Source: Mesorhizobium sp. B2-3-12
GTDB taxonomy: Bacteria; Pseudomonadota; Alphaproteobacteria; Rhizobiales; Rhizobiaceae
Assembly: GCF_006442205.1 (NCBI RefSeq)
Contig: NZ_VFVR01000009.1
Coordinates: forward strand, 236,813 to 300,812
Length of the DNA stretch: 64,000 nt
Direction: 5' to 3'
Both the position numbers and the translations under genes were made by a program. Numbering within the stretch: the first letter of the stretch is position 1; every line of letters begins with the position of its first letter. Below the pieces are notes generated by a model. The model was not told where the DNA came from. It did not search any database and saw only the letters and a list, made by a program, of their open reading frames with translations. Below, piece by piece: positions 43,068 through 52,240 of this stretch.

Positions 43068-43910
43068 ATGCCGCGCATCTTCGACTTCGGCGGCCGCGAG
43101 GTCGAGCGCTCGGTGACGGTGGCGAGCCTGCGCGCGCTGAAGGGCAGCGGCCGGCACGTCGCGCAGGTGACGGCCGAAACGGGAGAGGAAGCGGCGGCCG
43201 CGGAAGCCGCCGGCATCGAAATGGTCGTCTGCCGTGCGGCCAATGTGGCGCGCGTGCGCGAAGGCTCGCGCCGCGTCTTCGTCACCGCCGCCCTCGGCTT
43301 CGCCGACGCGGTGACGCCGGACGAGATCCTGCGTACCGCCTTCTCCGCGATCACGGCCGGGGCCGACGCCTTGATCACGGGACGCGGCCACGACACCGTG
43401 CGCATGCTCGCCGACGAACAGATCCCGGTCATGGGCCATCTCGGCTTCGTGCCGCGCAAATCGACATGGGTCGGCGGCATCAGGGCGGTCGGCAAGACCG
43501 CCAACGAAGCGCTGGCGCTCTGGGACCGTTTCCAACGGCTTGAGGATGCCGGCGCCTTCGCCGTCGAATGCGAGATCATCCCGGCTGAGGTGATGGCCGA
43601 GATCAACCGCCGCACCGGCCTGGTCACGGTCTCGCTGGGCTCCGGGCCGGCGGCGGACGTGGTGTTCCTGTTCACCTCCGACATATCGGGCGAAAGCGCC
43701 CGCCTGCCCCGCCACGCCCGCGCCTGGGGCAATCTGGCCGCGCTTCACAAGGCCGTTCGCGACGCGCGCATCGAGGCGCTGTCGGGGTTTCGCAAGGAGG
43801 TTGCGAGTGGCGGCTATCCGGCGGAGGCCGAACTGGCCGGGATTGCCGACGCAGAGTTGGAAGAGTTTCGCGCCCGGTTGGGGGCGGTTGGAAGCAAGCG
43901 CGAGTCCTAA
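43068..43910 (+). CDS. PanB-like (ketopantoate hydroxymethyltransferase) homologue with lost metal ligands
   Basis: 280 residues. VMGHLGFVPRKSTWVGGIRAVG and the C-terminal GGYPAEAEL match PanB, and the Glu of VECEIIP aligns with the catalytic Glu of LVLECVP. But the metal-binding Asp of VGDSLGM becomes VVCRAANV, the second Asp (LLADLPF) becomes FVTAALGF, and the Lys/Glu of MVKIEGG becomes ALITGRGHD. So it is unlikely to make ketopantoate; an aldolase-like role on the phosphosugar is a guess. One base after the RbsD stop. Confidence 0.85.
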   Translation: MPRIFDFGGREVERSVTVASLRALKGSGRHVAQVTAETGEEAAAAEAAGIEMVVCRAANVARVREGSRRVFVTAALGFADAVTPDEILRTAFSAITAGADALITGRGHDTVRMLADEQIPVMGHLGFVPRKSTWVGGIRAVGKTANEALALWDRFQRLEDAGAFAVECEIIPAEVMAEINRRTGLVTVSLGSGPAADVVFLFTSDISGESARLPRHARAWGNLAALHKAVRDARIEALSGFRKEVASGGYPAEAELAGIADAELEEFRARLGAVGSKRES

Positions 43911-43993
43911 AGATCGGTTGGAACGAGAAACGGTGCCCGACAAACAAACGCCTCGTTCCTTCGCGTATCCGAAGATCGCGCGAGCAAACATGG

Positions 43994-44902
43994 CTACGAC
44001 ACCAGCGGCATCGGCACCTTCAGCCCGTCGATCAGCGCATCCCGAAACAGCGCGATGGGCCGGCTGAGACGCCCGGCCGGTGGGCGGTGCAGCAGCCAGG
44101 CGCGCACTTGCGGCTTGAAGTCGGGGCAGTCGATCACCTCCACAGCGTCGCGCCAGCGGCTGTCGGCGAAGGCGCCCGGCGTGACGATGCCGATGCCGTG
44201 GCCGCGCGCCACCAGCGACATTCTGAGGTCGACGCTGAGCGCCTCCACCCCGACCTGGAACGGCAGCCGCGCGGCCTCGAAACTCTGCCTTATGAAGGCG
44301 CGAAAACCGCAGCCATTCTCGTTCATCACCCAGGCGAAACGCGACAGCTCGGCGAGCTTCGCCGGTTTCGGCACGCCAAGGCCGGGGGACGCCACAAGCA
44401 GCACCGATTGCGCGCCGAGATCGTCGCAGACCAGTTCGTCCGGCGGGGCCAGGCCTTCGGCAAGGCACACCGCCACCGCGTCGAGTTCGCTGCGCGACAC
44501 CTGCTCGACCAGCCTTGGCGACCAGCCGGAGGTGATGCGCAGCGTCAGTTGCGGAAAGGCGGCGCGCAGGCTGTCGAGCGGCAGCGCAAGTGCCGCATCC
44601 GAGAGATAGGGCATGATGCCCAGCCGGAACTCGCCCTTGACCGCGCCTTGCGGCGAGACGCCGGCCTTCAGATCCTCGAGCGAGCGCAGCACGCGGCGGC
44701 CGTGCTCATAGGCTTCGCGTCCGGAGGCCGTCGGCTTGAGCGGCTTCGACTGGCGGTCGAGAAGTGCCGTCGACAGCCCGTCCTCGAGGTTCTGGATGCG
44801 GCGCGTGACACCCGGCTGGGTGAGGTTGAGCCTGGCCGAGGCGCCGACGATGGAACCGGTTTCCACAACGGCGACGAAGGCTTCGAGATCATGGATGTTC
44901 AT
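43994..44902 (-). CDS. LysR-family transcriptional regulator
   Basis: 302 residues. The winged HTH (IHDLEAFVAVVETGSIVGASARLNLTQPGVTRRIQNLEDGLSTALLDRQSKPL) is complete; the effector-binding domain follows from about 90. Divergent from the MFS gene, which it probably controls. Confidence 0.92.
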   Translation of the reverse strand: MNIHDLEAFVAVVETGSIVGASARLNLTQPGVTRRIQNLEDGLSTALLDRQSKPLKPTASGREAYEHGRRVLRSLEDLKAGVSPQGAVKGEFRLGIMPYLSDAALALPLDSLRAAFPQLTLRITSGWSPRLVEQVSRSELDAVAVCLAEGLAPPDELVCDDLGAQSVLLVASPGLGVPKPAKLAELSRFAWVMNENGCGFRAFIRQSFEAARLPFQVGVEALSVDLRMSLVARGHGIGIVTPGAFADSRWRDAVEVIDCPDFKPQVRAWLLHRPPAGRLSRPIALFRDALIDGLKVPMPLVS

Positions 44903-44926
44903 GCGTACCTCGCATAATCATTATCG

Positions 44927-44939
44927 AATTCATTGAATT
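44927..44939. promoter_or_regulatory. Palindrome in LysR/MFS intergenic region
   Basis: AATTCA-T-TGAATT is a perfect 6-base inverted repeat 25 bases before the LysR start and 60 before the MFS start; a candidate LysR site. Confidence 0.45.
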
Positions 44940-44998
44940 GTAGCATGATAAAGCTTTGGCATAAAGTCCTCGGACGATATGCAATTCTTGAGGACCCA

Positions 44999-46222
44999 AT
45001 GCCCGACACCAATGACGGCCAGTTGTGCGAGCCGCTGCCGCCTGCAACCATCACCGGCCCGCAGACGCTGCTGTTTGCCGCCTCCACCGGCATCATCGTC
45101 ACCAATCTGTTCGCGCCGCAGACACTGGTTGGGCTGATAGGCCCGTCGCTCGGCGCTGGCGCCGCGAGCGTCGGTCTTGTCGCCATGGCGACGCTGCTCG
45201 GCTATGCCGCCGGCCTGTTCTTCCTGGTGCCGATGGCCGATCTCGTCGAGAACCGTGCCTTGATCCTGCGCATGCTCGCCGCGGCCGCGTTGGCGGCCGG
45301 CATCGCGGCGCTGGCCCCCACGACCGCCTCGCTGCTGATCGTCCTTTTCATCCTTGGCGCCGCCTGTTCGGCCATCCAGATCCTGGTGCCGATCGCCGCC
45401 TCGATGGCACCGCCCGGCGAGGCCGGGCGCGTCATCGGCGACGTGATGAGCGGGCTGATGATCGGCATCCTGCTGGCACGGCCGCTGGCCAGCCTCGTCG
45501 CCGACGCCTTCGGCTGGCGCGCCTTCTACGGACTCAGCGCCGCTGCCCTCATCCTGCTCGCCTGCGTGCTCGCCTTCACCTTGCCGCGGCGGCGGCCGGA
45601 GGCGAAATCGTCTTATGGCGCGCTGATCGCCTCCCTGTTCAGCCTGCTGCGTAACGAGCCGGTGCTGCGGCGCCGGGCACTGACGGCGGCGCTGGTGATG
45701 GCGGCGTTCAGCCTGTTCTGGACGGCGGTCGCCCTGCGCCTCGCGCAGCCGCCCTTCGGCCTCGGCCAGCGCGGCATTGCGCTGTTCGCCCTAGTCGGCG
45801 CCGGCGGCGCCGTCGTCACGCCGCTGTTCGGCCGCGCCGGCGATCATGGCTGGACCCGGCCGGCGACGATCTTCTGCCATCTCGTGCTGATCGGCGCACT
45901 GGCGCTCGCCGCCTGGGCCGGATCCTCCCAATCCGGATCGTCGTGGACGCCGCTCGTGCTGATGGGCGTCAGCGCCGTGCTGCTCGACATCGGCGTCACT
46001 GGCGATCAGACGCTTGGCCGCCGCGCCGTCAACCTCTTGCGGCCCGAGGCGCGCGGCCGCCTCAACGGCCTGTTCGTCGGCATTTTCTTCATCGGCGGCG
46101 CCATCGGTTCACTGCTGGCCGGTATTGCCTGGGCCTGGGCAGGGTGGCCGGCCGTCTGCACCATCGGCGCCGCCTTTGGGCTCGCCGCACTGCTGGTCGA
46201 CTGGATCGGCGGGCCGGAATGA
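44999..46222 (+). CDS. MFS transporter
   Basis: 407 residues with about 12 helices. Start ATG at 44999 has GAGGA upstream. First half: TLLFAASTGIIVTNLFAPQTLVGLIGPSLGAGAASVGLVAMATLLGYAAGLFFLVPMADLVENR with the inter-helix Asp/Arg; second: FGLGQRGIALFALVGAGGAVVTPLFGRAGDHGWTRPA. Efflux-type family; substrate unknown. Confidence 0.9.
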   Translation: MPDTNDGQLCEPLPPATITGPQTLLFAASTGIIVTNLFAPQTLVGLIGPSLGAGAASVGLVAMATLLGYAAGLFFLVPMADLVENRALILRMLAAAALAAGIAALAPTTASLLIVLFILGAACSAIQILVPIAASMAPPGEAGRVIGDVMSGLMIGILLARPLASLVADAFGWRAFYGLSAAALILLACVLAFTLPRRRPEAKSSYGALIASLFSLLRNEPVLRRRALTAALVMAAFSLFWTAVALRLAQPPFGLGQRGIALFALVGAGGAVVTPLFGRAGDHGWTRPATIFCHLVLIGALALAAWAGSSQSGSSWTPLVLMGVSAVLLDIGVTGDQTLGRRAVNLLRPEARGRLNGLFVGIFFIGGAIGSLLAGIAWAWAGWPAVCTIGAAFGLAALLVDWIGGPE

Positions 46223-46329
46223 CCGCCAGCCGCGACGATCCGCCAGTCACGACGGAGCCTCCCCTTGGCGCGGGCCACCGCTATGGAACGAGATCGCTTC
46301 CACCACGTTTTATCAGGCGGGAGGAACTC

Positions 46330-47022
46330 ATGGACGATATGCCGGCAACACCCGTCGGCAGGCCGCTTTCGCCAGGTGAACTGGTCACCGTGATGTCGCA
46401 TTTCCATCGCGCCGAGATCGCCCGCATGGCCGGCTGGCGCGACCGCCTCGACCGCACCAGCAATTGGGCGATCACGGTTGTCGCGGCGATGCTGTCGGTG
46501 TCGCTGTCAACGGCCAGCGCCCATCACGGCGTGCTGCTGTTCGCCATGCTGCTGGTGCTGCTTTTGTTGTGGATCGAGGCGCGCCGCTACCGGTTCTTCG
46601 ATGTGTACCGCGCCCGCGTGCGCCAGTTCGAGCGCCATTATTTCGCGCAGATCTTCTCGCCGCAGCCCGACTTCGCCTCCGACTGGCTGCTGGTCGTCGG
46701 TGAAAGCCTGCGCACGCCGAAATTCCTGGTTTCACAACGTGTGGCGCTGGCGCGCCGTCTGCGCCGCAACTACCTGCACATGATGCTGATCCTGCTGCTC
46801 GCCTGGATCCTCAAACTGTCGACCCCGAGCCTGATCGACCAAGGCGTGCCGGTCGGCTTTGCCGGCACATTGCGTGAGGCCGTGAGTGCCGCGGCGCTCG
46901 GTCCCATTCCGGGCATCGTCATCGTCGCCGCGGTTGCCCTCCTCTACGCCGGTTTGGTGGCAGCCGCCTTCCTGACGCCGGGCGACGACGGCGAACTCTC
47001 CTTCGGCGACGTCCACGTCTGA
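46330..47022 (+). CDS. DUF2270 membrane protein
   Basis: 230 residues from the ATG with GGGAGG upstream. TSNWAITVVAAMLSVSLST, HGVLLFAMLLVLLLLWIEARRYRFFDVYRARVRQFERHYF and LRRNYLHMMLILLLAWILKLS, then two more helices, match DUF2270 proteins. The cytoplasmic loop DVYRARVRQFERHYFAQIF is conserved. Function unknown. Confidence 0.8.
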   Translation: MDDMPATPVGRPLSPGELVTVMSHFHRAEIARMAGWRDRLDRTSNWAITVVAAMLSVSLSTASAHHGVLLFAMLLVLLLLWIEARRYRFFDVYRARVRQFERHYFAQIFSPQPDFASDWLLVVGESLRTPKFLVSQRVALARRLRRNYLHMMLILLLAWILKLSTPSLIDQGVPVGFAGTLREAVSAAALGPIPGIVIVAAVALLYAGLVAAAFLTPGDDGELSFGDVHV

Positions 47023-47133
47023 GTTCGATGTCTGAGTTCGATGCTGGGCCAACACCTCGCGGCGGATGGCTGCAACGCAAACCTCAGCCGCGCGTTGTGA
47101 TGGTCAGTCCGCGGCGGCGTCTTGAAGGGACCC

Positions 47134-49467
47134 ATGATCCACCCACTGGCAACAAGGTCGCACGGCACCGCGGCCGCTCTTTCGCTGGCCTTTCTCGCAC
47201 TCGCACCGGCAAACCAGGCGCTGGCCGCGCAGCCGGCCGGCCACGCCTCGGGCATGGGCGGCTCGGCCGAGGGGCTGTTCGTCGCCGAGATCGTGCTCCT
47301 CCTTCTGGTCGGCCGTGGCCTCGGTGAAATCTTCCAGCGCTATGGCCAGCCGGCGATCATGGGCCAGCTGATCGGCGGCATCCTGCTCGGGCCCTCGCTG
47401 TTCGGCTGGCTCTGGCCCGACGCGCAGCATCTGATCTTCTCCCCCGACCCGGCGCAAAAAAGCATGATCGATGCCGTCTCGCAGCTCGGCATTCTGCTGC
47501 TCCTCCTGCTCACCGGCATGGAGACGGATCTGCGCCTCGTGCGGCGGGTGGGCGCGGCCTGTTTTTCGATCTCGATCACCGGCGTCGTGCTGCCCTTTGC
47601 CTGCGGTTTCGCGCTGGCGCAGGTCTTGCCGGACACGCTTCTGCCAGAGCCGAGCGAGCGCATCGTCGCCGGGCTGTTCCTCGGCACGGCGCTGTCGATT
47701 TCCTCGGTAAAGATCGTCGCGATGGTGGTGCGCGAGATGAACTTCATGCGCCGCAATCTCGGCCAGGTCATCGTCTCCTCGGCGATCATCGAGGACACGA
47801 TCGGCTGGCTGGTCATCGCCGTCACCTTCGGCATCGCCACAAATGGCAGCCTGCAGGTGCTGCCATTGTTCCTGACGGTCGCTGAAGTGGCGCTGTTCAT
47901 GGTGTTCTCCTTCACCATCGGCCGCCGCCTGGTGTTCACCCTGATCCGCTGGAGCAACGACTCCTTCCGCAGCGAATACGCCGTCATATCCGTGATCCTC
48001 ATCATCATGGGCGTGATGGCGCTGATCACCAATCTGATCGGCGTCCACACCGTGCTCGGCGCCTTCGTCGCCGGCATACTGGTCGGAGAATCGCCGATCC
48101 TGTCAGACCATATCGAGGGCCAGCTGCGCGGCGTCATCACGGCACTGTTCATGCCGGTGTTCTTCGGCATGGCCGGCCTGTCCGCCGACCTCACCGTGCT
48201 TGTCGACCCGACGCTGGCGCTGCTGACGCTGGCGTTGGTGCTGATCGCCAGCATCGGCAAATTCTCGGGCGCCTTCCTCGGCGGCAGGCTGGCCGGCATG
48301 TCGCTGAAGGAGTCGACCGCCGTCGGCAGCGCCATGAACGCGCGGGGCTCGACCGAGGTCATCGTCGCCTCGATCGGCCTGTCGATGAACATCCTCTCCC
48401 ACAATCTGTTCACGATGATCGTCACCATGGCCGTCATCACCACGCTCGCCATGCCGCCAATGCTGCGCTGGGCGCTCGGCCGGCTGCCGGTTGGCGACGC
48501 CGAAAAGCAGCGCGTCGACCGCGAACTGCTCGACGAGCGCGGCTTCGTCTCCAAGCTGGAGCGCTTGCTGCTGCTTGTCGACGACAGCCCGGTCGGCAAG
48601 TTCACCGCCTATCTCGCCGGTCTCGTCGGCGGCGGCAGCGGCATGCCGACCACGCTGCTTCACCTGGAGGGCGGCGAACTGCCCGGCCCTGCCCGCGACA
48701 AAGGTCCCGAGCGAGCCTCCAAGCAGGTCAAGAGGGGCGCGGCCAAAAGTGCCCGGGCCGTCAGCAAGGCCGAGGATACGCCCGTCGACAAGGTCCACCT
48801 CACGGCCCGCACCGAGCTTGCAGCCACTACAGAGACGATCGCCGCCGAGGCCCGCAAGGGCTACGGCCTGCTGCTGGTCGGGCTGGACAACGCGCTGACC
48901 GACAAGGGCACTTTCAGCGCCACGTTGAACGACATCACCGGCGGCTTCGACGGCCCGCTCTGCCTGGTGCTGAATGGCCCCAAGGCTGATGGCAAGATGC
49001 CGATGCTGCGCGCCGGCGCGACCATCCTGGTTCCCGTCAACGGCACCGAGGTGGCGCGGCGCGCGGCCGACTTCGCGCTCGCCCTGGCGCGGCCGCACCG
49101 GGCGCGCGTCAAAGTCCTTTATGTCTCGCAGGCGCGCAAGGGCGGCCGGCCAGGCTCGGTCTCGCACCGCCGCGAGGAGGCCGTGCTCAAGGATGTCGCC
49201 GATCTCGCCGACCGCTACGGCGTCGCCGTGGAAACGGCGATCAGGACACGCGCCACGCCCGACAAGGCGATCGCCAGGGAAGCGGCCAAGGGCGCCGCCA
49301 TGGTGGTGATGGGCGTCACCCAGCGACCCGGCGAAGAGCTGTTCTTCGGCGACACGGCGACCGCCGTACTGGCCGCCATCGCCTGCCCGGTCGTGCTTCT
49401 GGCCAGCGACCGCGTCCGCCGAACCGAAGCCGCCGCCGAGGAAGCGGCAGCCGAGGTCGGCGCCTGA
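47134..49467 (+). CDS. CPA2-type cation/proton antiporter with C-terminal USP-like domain
   Basis: 777 residues. A cleavable or anchor N-terminus (about 1-30) leads to a 12-helix transporter (about 40-450; ERGLGEIFQRYGQPAIMGQLIGGILLGPSLFG, then STAVGSAMNARGSTEVIVASIGLSMNILS). From about 620 to the end is a universal-stress-like nucleotide-binding region (GATILVPVNGTEVARRAADFALALA, GAAMVVMGVTQRPGEELFFGDTATAVLAAIACPVVLLAS). Fuses ion exchange with ATP/nucleotide sensing. Confidence 0.88.
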   Translation: MIHPLATRSHGTAAALSLAFLALAPANQALAAQPAGHASGMGGSAEGLFVAEIVLLLLVGRGLGEIFQRYGQPAIMGQLIGGILLGPSLFGWLWPDAQHLIFSPDPAQKSMIDAVSQLGILLLLLLTGMETDLRLVRRVGAACFSISITGVVLPFACGFALAQVLPDTLLPEPSERIVAGLFLGTALSISSVKIVAMVVREMNFMRRNLGQVIVSSAIIEDTIGWLVIAVTFGIATNGSLQVLPLFLTVAEVALFMVFSFTIGRRLVFTLIRWSNDSFRSEYAVISVILIIMGVMALITNLIGVHTVLGAFVAGILVGESPILSDHIEGQLRGVITALFMPVFFGMAGLSADLTVLVDPTLALLTLALVLIASIGKFSGAFLGGRLAGMSLKESTAVGSAMNARGSTEVIVASIGLSMNILSHNLFTMIVTMAVITTLAMPPMLRWALGRLPVGDAEKQRVDRELLDERGFVSKLERLLLLVDDSPVGKFTAYLAGLVGGGSGMPTTLLHLEGGELPGPARDKGPERASKQVKRGAAKSARAVSKAEDTPVDKVHLTARTELAATTETIAAEARKGYGLLLVGLDNALTDKGTFSATLNDITGGFDGPLCLVLNGPKADGKMPMLRAGATILVPVNGTEVARRAADFALALARPHRARVKVLYVSQARKGGRPGSVSHRREEAVLKDVADLADRYGVAVETAIRTRATPDKAIAREAAKGAAMVVMGVTQRPGEELFFGDTATAVLAAIACPVVLLASDRVRRTEAAAEEAAAEVGA

Positions 49468-49479
49468 CGCGTTTTCGAT

Positions 49480-49623
49480 CTAAAGCCCGAAGAACTGCCG
49501 CCCGATCATGTAGCCCAGCGCCGCCGCGACGAGCGGGAACAGCGCCGGCGCGACCTTGCCGAAGAGGGAAATGCTTGCGTCCTTGGGCGGCACATAGCGT
49601 GCGTTGCCGAGATTCTTGGTCAT
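49480..49623 (-). CDS. 47-residue membrane peptide, unannotated
   Basis: ATG at 49623 to TAG at 49480-49482: MTKNLGNARYVPPKDASIS followed by a helix LFGKVAPALFPLVAAALGYMIGR and a short QFFGL tail. Cytoplasmic polar start and one transmembrane segment; the Gly-x-x-x-Gly helix looks like a regulatory or assembly miniprotein. Sits in the gap after the antiporter gene, on the opposite strand. Ribosome-binding site weak. Confidence 0.5.
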   Translation of the reverse strand: MTKNLGNARYVPPKDASISLFGKVAPALFPLVAAALGYMIGRQFFGL

Positions 49624-49936
49624 TGCCTACCCCACGCGCGCCGATAATTAGCGAATGCTTATTGACGCATGGCCGCATTAACGGTTGGCAAAGAAATTCG
49701 ATCGAATAGCCGACTATTGCGTGGCGAGCCGGTAGCCGCGCAACGAAAATTCTCTTATATCGGGAACCGATCGGCCCTCTCCCGGGTTTGCCCCGAGGGG
49801 ACAGGCATGTGATCACGATCTCATCGACTGCGAGACAGCCCGGCAATGCGCCCGTGGCGCGAAGCCTCGGCTCCTTGGCGGCCCATCCTTGGCAATGTCG
49901 GGCGGCCGCCGACACGTTAGCGACCACCGGCCTCGC
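49624..49936. other. Intergenic region before HWE kinase 2
   Basis: About 310 bases between divergent genes, AT-rich at 49690-49760. Only the weak EcfG-like motif listed separately is worth noting. Confidence 0.35.
49763..49788 (+). promoter_or_regulatory. Weak EcfG-like promoter
   Basis: GGAAC at 49763-49767, then 17 bases, then GGTT at 49785-49788; the second element deviates from cGTT. Lies 150-175 bases before the second HWE kinase. Confidence 0.4.
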
Positions 49937-52225
49937 ATGACGCCGATCGATCCACGAGACACCATGCCAGCCAGCACGGGCGCCTTAACCGAGCTTCGTC
50001 ATCCCTTTCTTTCCGGCGGCGGGCGGCTTGGCTGCCTGATCGCGGACTTCGACTGGGCCTCGACCTCGATCGGCCCGATAGAGGGCTGGCCGCAGAGCCT
50101 GAAGACGGCGGTGTCGCTCATCCTGCGTTCAAAGGTGCCGATCGTCATGCTGTGGGGCGAAGACGGCATCATGATCTACAATGACGGCTATTCGGAATTC
50201 GCCGGCGGGCGTCATCCCCAATTGCTCGGCTCCAAGGTGCGCGAAGGCTGGCCCGAAGTGGCCGACTTCAACGACAACATCATGAAGGTCTGCCTAGGCG
50301 GCGGCACGCTCGCCTATCGCGAGCAGGTTCTGACGCTCAACCGCACCGGCAAGCCCGAGCAGGTGTGGCTCGACCTCGACTATTCGCCGGTGCTCGACGA
50401 GAGCGGCGAGCCAGCCGGTGTCATCGCCATCGTCATCGAGACGACCGCGAAGGTCGCGGCGGAACGCTGGCAGGCGGGCGAGCGCGACCGGCAGCGCCAG
50501 ATGTTCGAGCAGGCGCCTGGTTTCATGGCCATGCTGTCGGGTCCGCGGCACATCGTCGAACTGACCAACGCCGCCTATATGCAGCTTGTCGGCCATCGCG
50601 ACATCATCGGCCTGCCGATCCGTCAAGCGCTGCCCGAGATAGAGGGCCAGGGCTTCTTCGAACTGCTCGACCGGGTGTACTCCTCCGGCGAAGCGTTCAT
50701 CGGCTACGCCTTGAAGACCGAGTTGCAGCGCACACCCGGTGCCGCGATCGAGGACCGCTTCATCGACCTCGTCTACCAGCCGGTGCGCAACCCCGCGGGC
50801 GAGGTGTTCGGCATCTTCGTCCAGGGCGTCGACGTCACCGACCGCCTGCTCGCCGAACAGGCGCTGCGCCAGAGCGAGACCCAGTTCCGCACCTTCGCCG
50901 AAGCCATGCCGAACCACGTCTGGACGGCGACGCCACAAGGGCTGCTCGACTGGTTCAACCCGCGCGTCCACGATTATTCGGGCGCCGCCGCCGGTGCGCT
51001 GGATAGCCAGGGCTGGGCCGCGATCGTCCACCCCGACGACATCGGGATGGCCGAGGGGAAATGGCGTCAGGCATTGGCCGCCGGCACATTCTACGAGACC
51101 GAATTCCGCCTGCGCCGGCATGACGGCCTCTATCGCTGGTTCATCGCCCGCGCCGTTCCCATCCGCGACACGGACGGCGCCATCGTGCGCTGGATCGGCA
51201 CCAACACCGACATCGACGACCAGAAGCAGGTGGCACAGGCCCTGCTGCAAAGCGAACGCCGCTTGCAACTGTCGCAAAATGCCGCCGGCATCGCGGCGCT
51301 CGAACTCGACATAGCCACGGGGACCGTGGTCGGCTCCGAAGGCTTCTGGGGGCTCTGGGGGCTGCCGCCGCGTGACAGCGTGCACATCTCGGTGCTAGAA
51401 AACATCGTCATTCCGGAGGACAAGGACGTCCGCTCCAACCCCCGGACGCGGGAACAAGGCACGGCGGCACCCGCCGTGGAGTACCGCATCCGGCGGCCCG
51501 ACACCGGCGAGCTTCGCTGGCTGTCGCGCCATATCGACTTCGTCCATGACGAGACCGGCAAGCCGCTCAAGATGTTCGGCGTCATGCAGGATGTCACCGA
51601 CCGGCGCGAGGCGCAGGCGAGACAGGAATTGCTGACCCACGAACTCGAGCACCGCATCAAGAACATCCTGGCGATGGTGGCGGCGATCGCCTCGCAGACC
51701 CTGCGCAACACCGATATCGCCACCGCGAGCGCCACCTTCAACGAACGGCTGCGCGCGCTGGCCAACGCGCACGACATCCTGAACAAGACCCGCTGGACCA
51801 GCGCCTCCATCCGCGAAGTGGTCGACAACACCATCGCCGCCTTCCCGGTGGCCCAGATCACCGTGTCCGGTCCGGCGCTGCCGATCAATCCGAAGATGGC
51901 GCTGACGCTGGCTCTGGCCGTCAACGAGCTTGCCACCAACGCGCTGAAATATGGCGCCCTGTCGACAGCCGAAGGCAAAGTGGCGATCAAATGGTCGCTG
52001 CGGCCGTCGCATGACCGGCCAGGCGACATCAGACTGATCTGGCGCTGGCGCGAAAGCGGCGGCCCGCCGGTGACGCCGCCCAGCCGGCGCGGCTTCGGAC
52101 GGTTCCTCATCGAGCGTGTGCTGGGCACCGATTTCGGCGGGGCGGTGCGGATCGACTACCATCCCGACGGCGTCGAATGTGTGCTGGACGCGCCGGCACC
52201 CCAGTTGCCGACGGCCCCTTACTGA
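49937..52225 (+). CDS. Multi-PAS HWE-family sensor histidine kinase
   Basis: 762 residues from the Met at 49937 (the Met at 49964 is an alternative). Four PAS-like repeats (about 30-570: VPIVMLWGEDGIMIYNDGYSEF, MFEQAPGFMAMLSGPRHIVELTNAAYMQ, TFAEAMPNHVWTATPQGLLDWFN, AGIAALELDIATGTVVGSEGFW) lead to HELEHRIKNILAMVAAIASQTLRNT with His572 and the Asn box ELATNALKYGALS. Cytoplasmic, multi-input sensor. The receiver gene starts 15 bases later. Confidence 0.9.
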   Translation: MTPIDPRDTMPASTGALTELRHPFLSGGGRLGCLIADFDWASTSIGPIEGWPQSLKTAVSLILRSKVPIVMLWGEDGIMIYNDGYSEFAGGRHPQLLGSKVREGWPEVADFNDNIMKVCLGGGTLAYREQVLTLNRTGKPEQVWLDLDYSPVLDESGEPAGVIAIVIETTAKVAAERWQAGERDRQRQMFEQAPGFMAMLSGPRHIVELTNAAYMQLVGHRDIIGLPIRQALPEIEGQGFFELLDRVYSSGEAFIGYALKTELQRTPGAAIEDRFIDLVYQPVRNPAGEVFGIFVQGVDVTDRLLAEQALRQSETQFRTFAEAMPNHVWTATPQGLLDWFNPRVHDYSGAAAGALDSQGWAAIVHPDDIGMAEGKWRQALAAGTFYETEFRLRRHDGLYRWFIARAVPIRDTDGAIVRWIGTNTDIDDQKQVAQALLQSERRLQLSQNAAGIAALELDIATGTVVGSEGFWGLWGLPPRDSVHISVLENIVIPEDKDVRSNPRTREQGTAAPAVEYRIRRPDTGELRWLSRHIDFVHDETGKPLKMFGVMQDVTDRREAQARQELLTHELEHRIKNILAMVAAIASQTLRNTDIATASATFNERLRALANAHDILNKTRWTSASIREVVDNTIAAFPVAQITVSGPALPINPKMALTLALAVNELATNALKYGALSTAEGKVAIKWSLRPSHDRPGDIRLIWRWRESGGPPVTPPSRRGFGRFLIERVLGTDFGGAVRIDYHPDGVECVLDAPAPQLPTAPY

Positions 52226-52240
52226 CTAGATAGGCATGCC

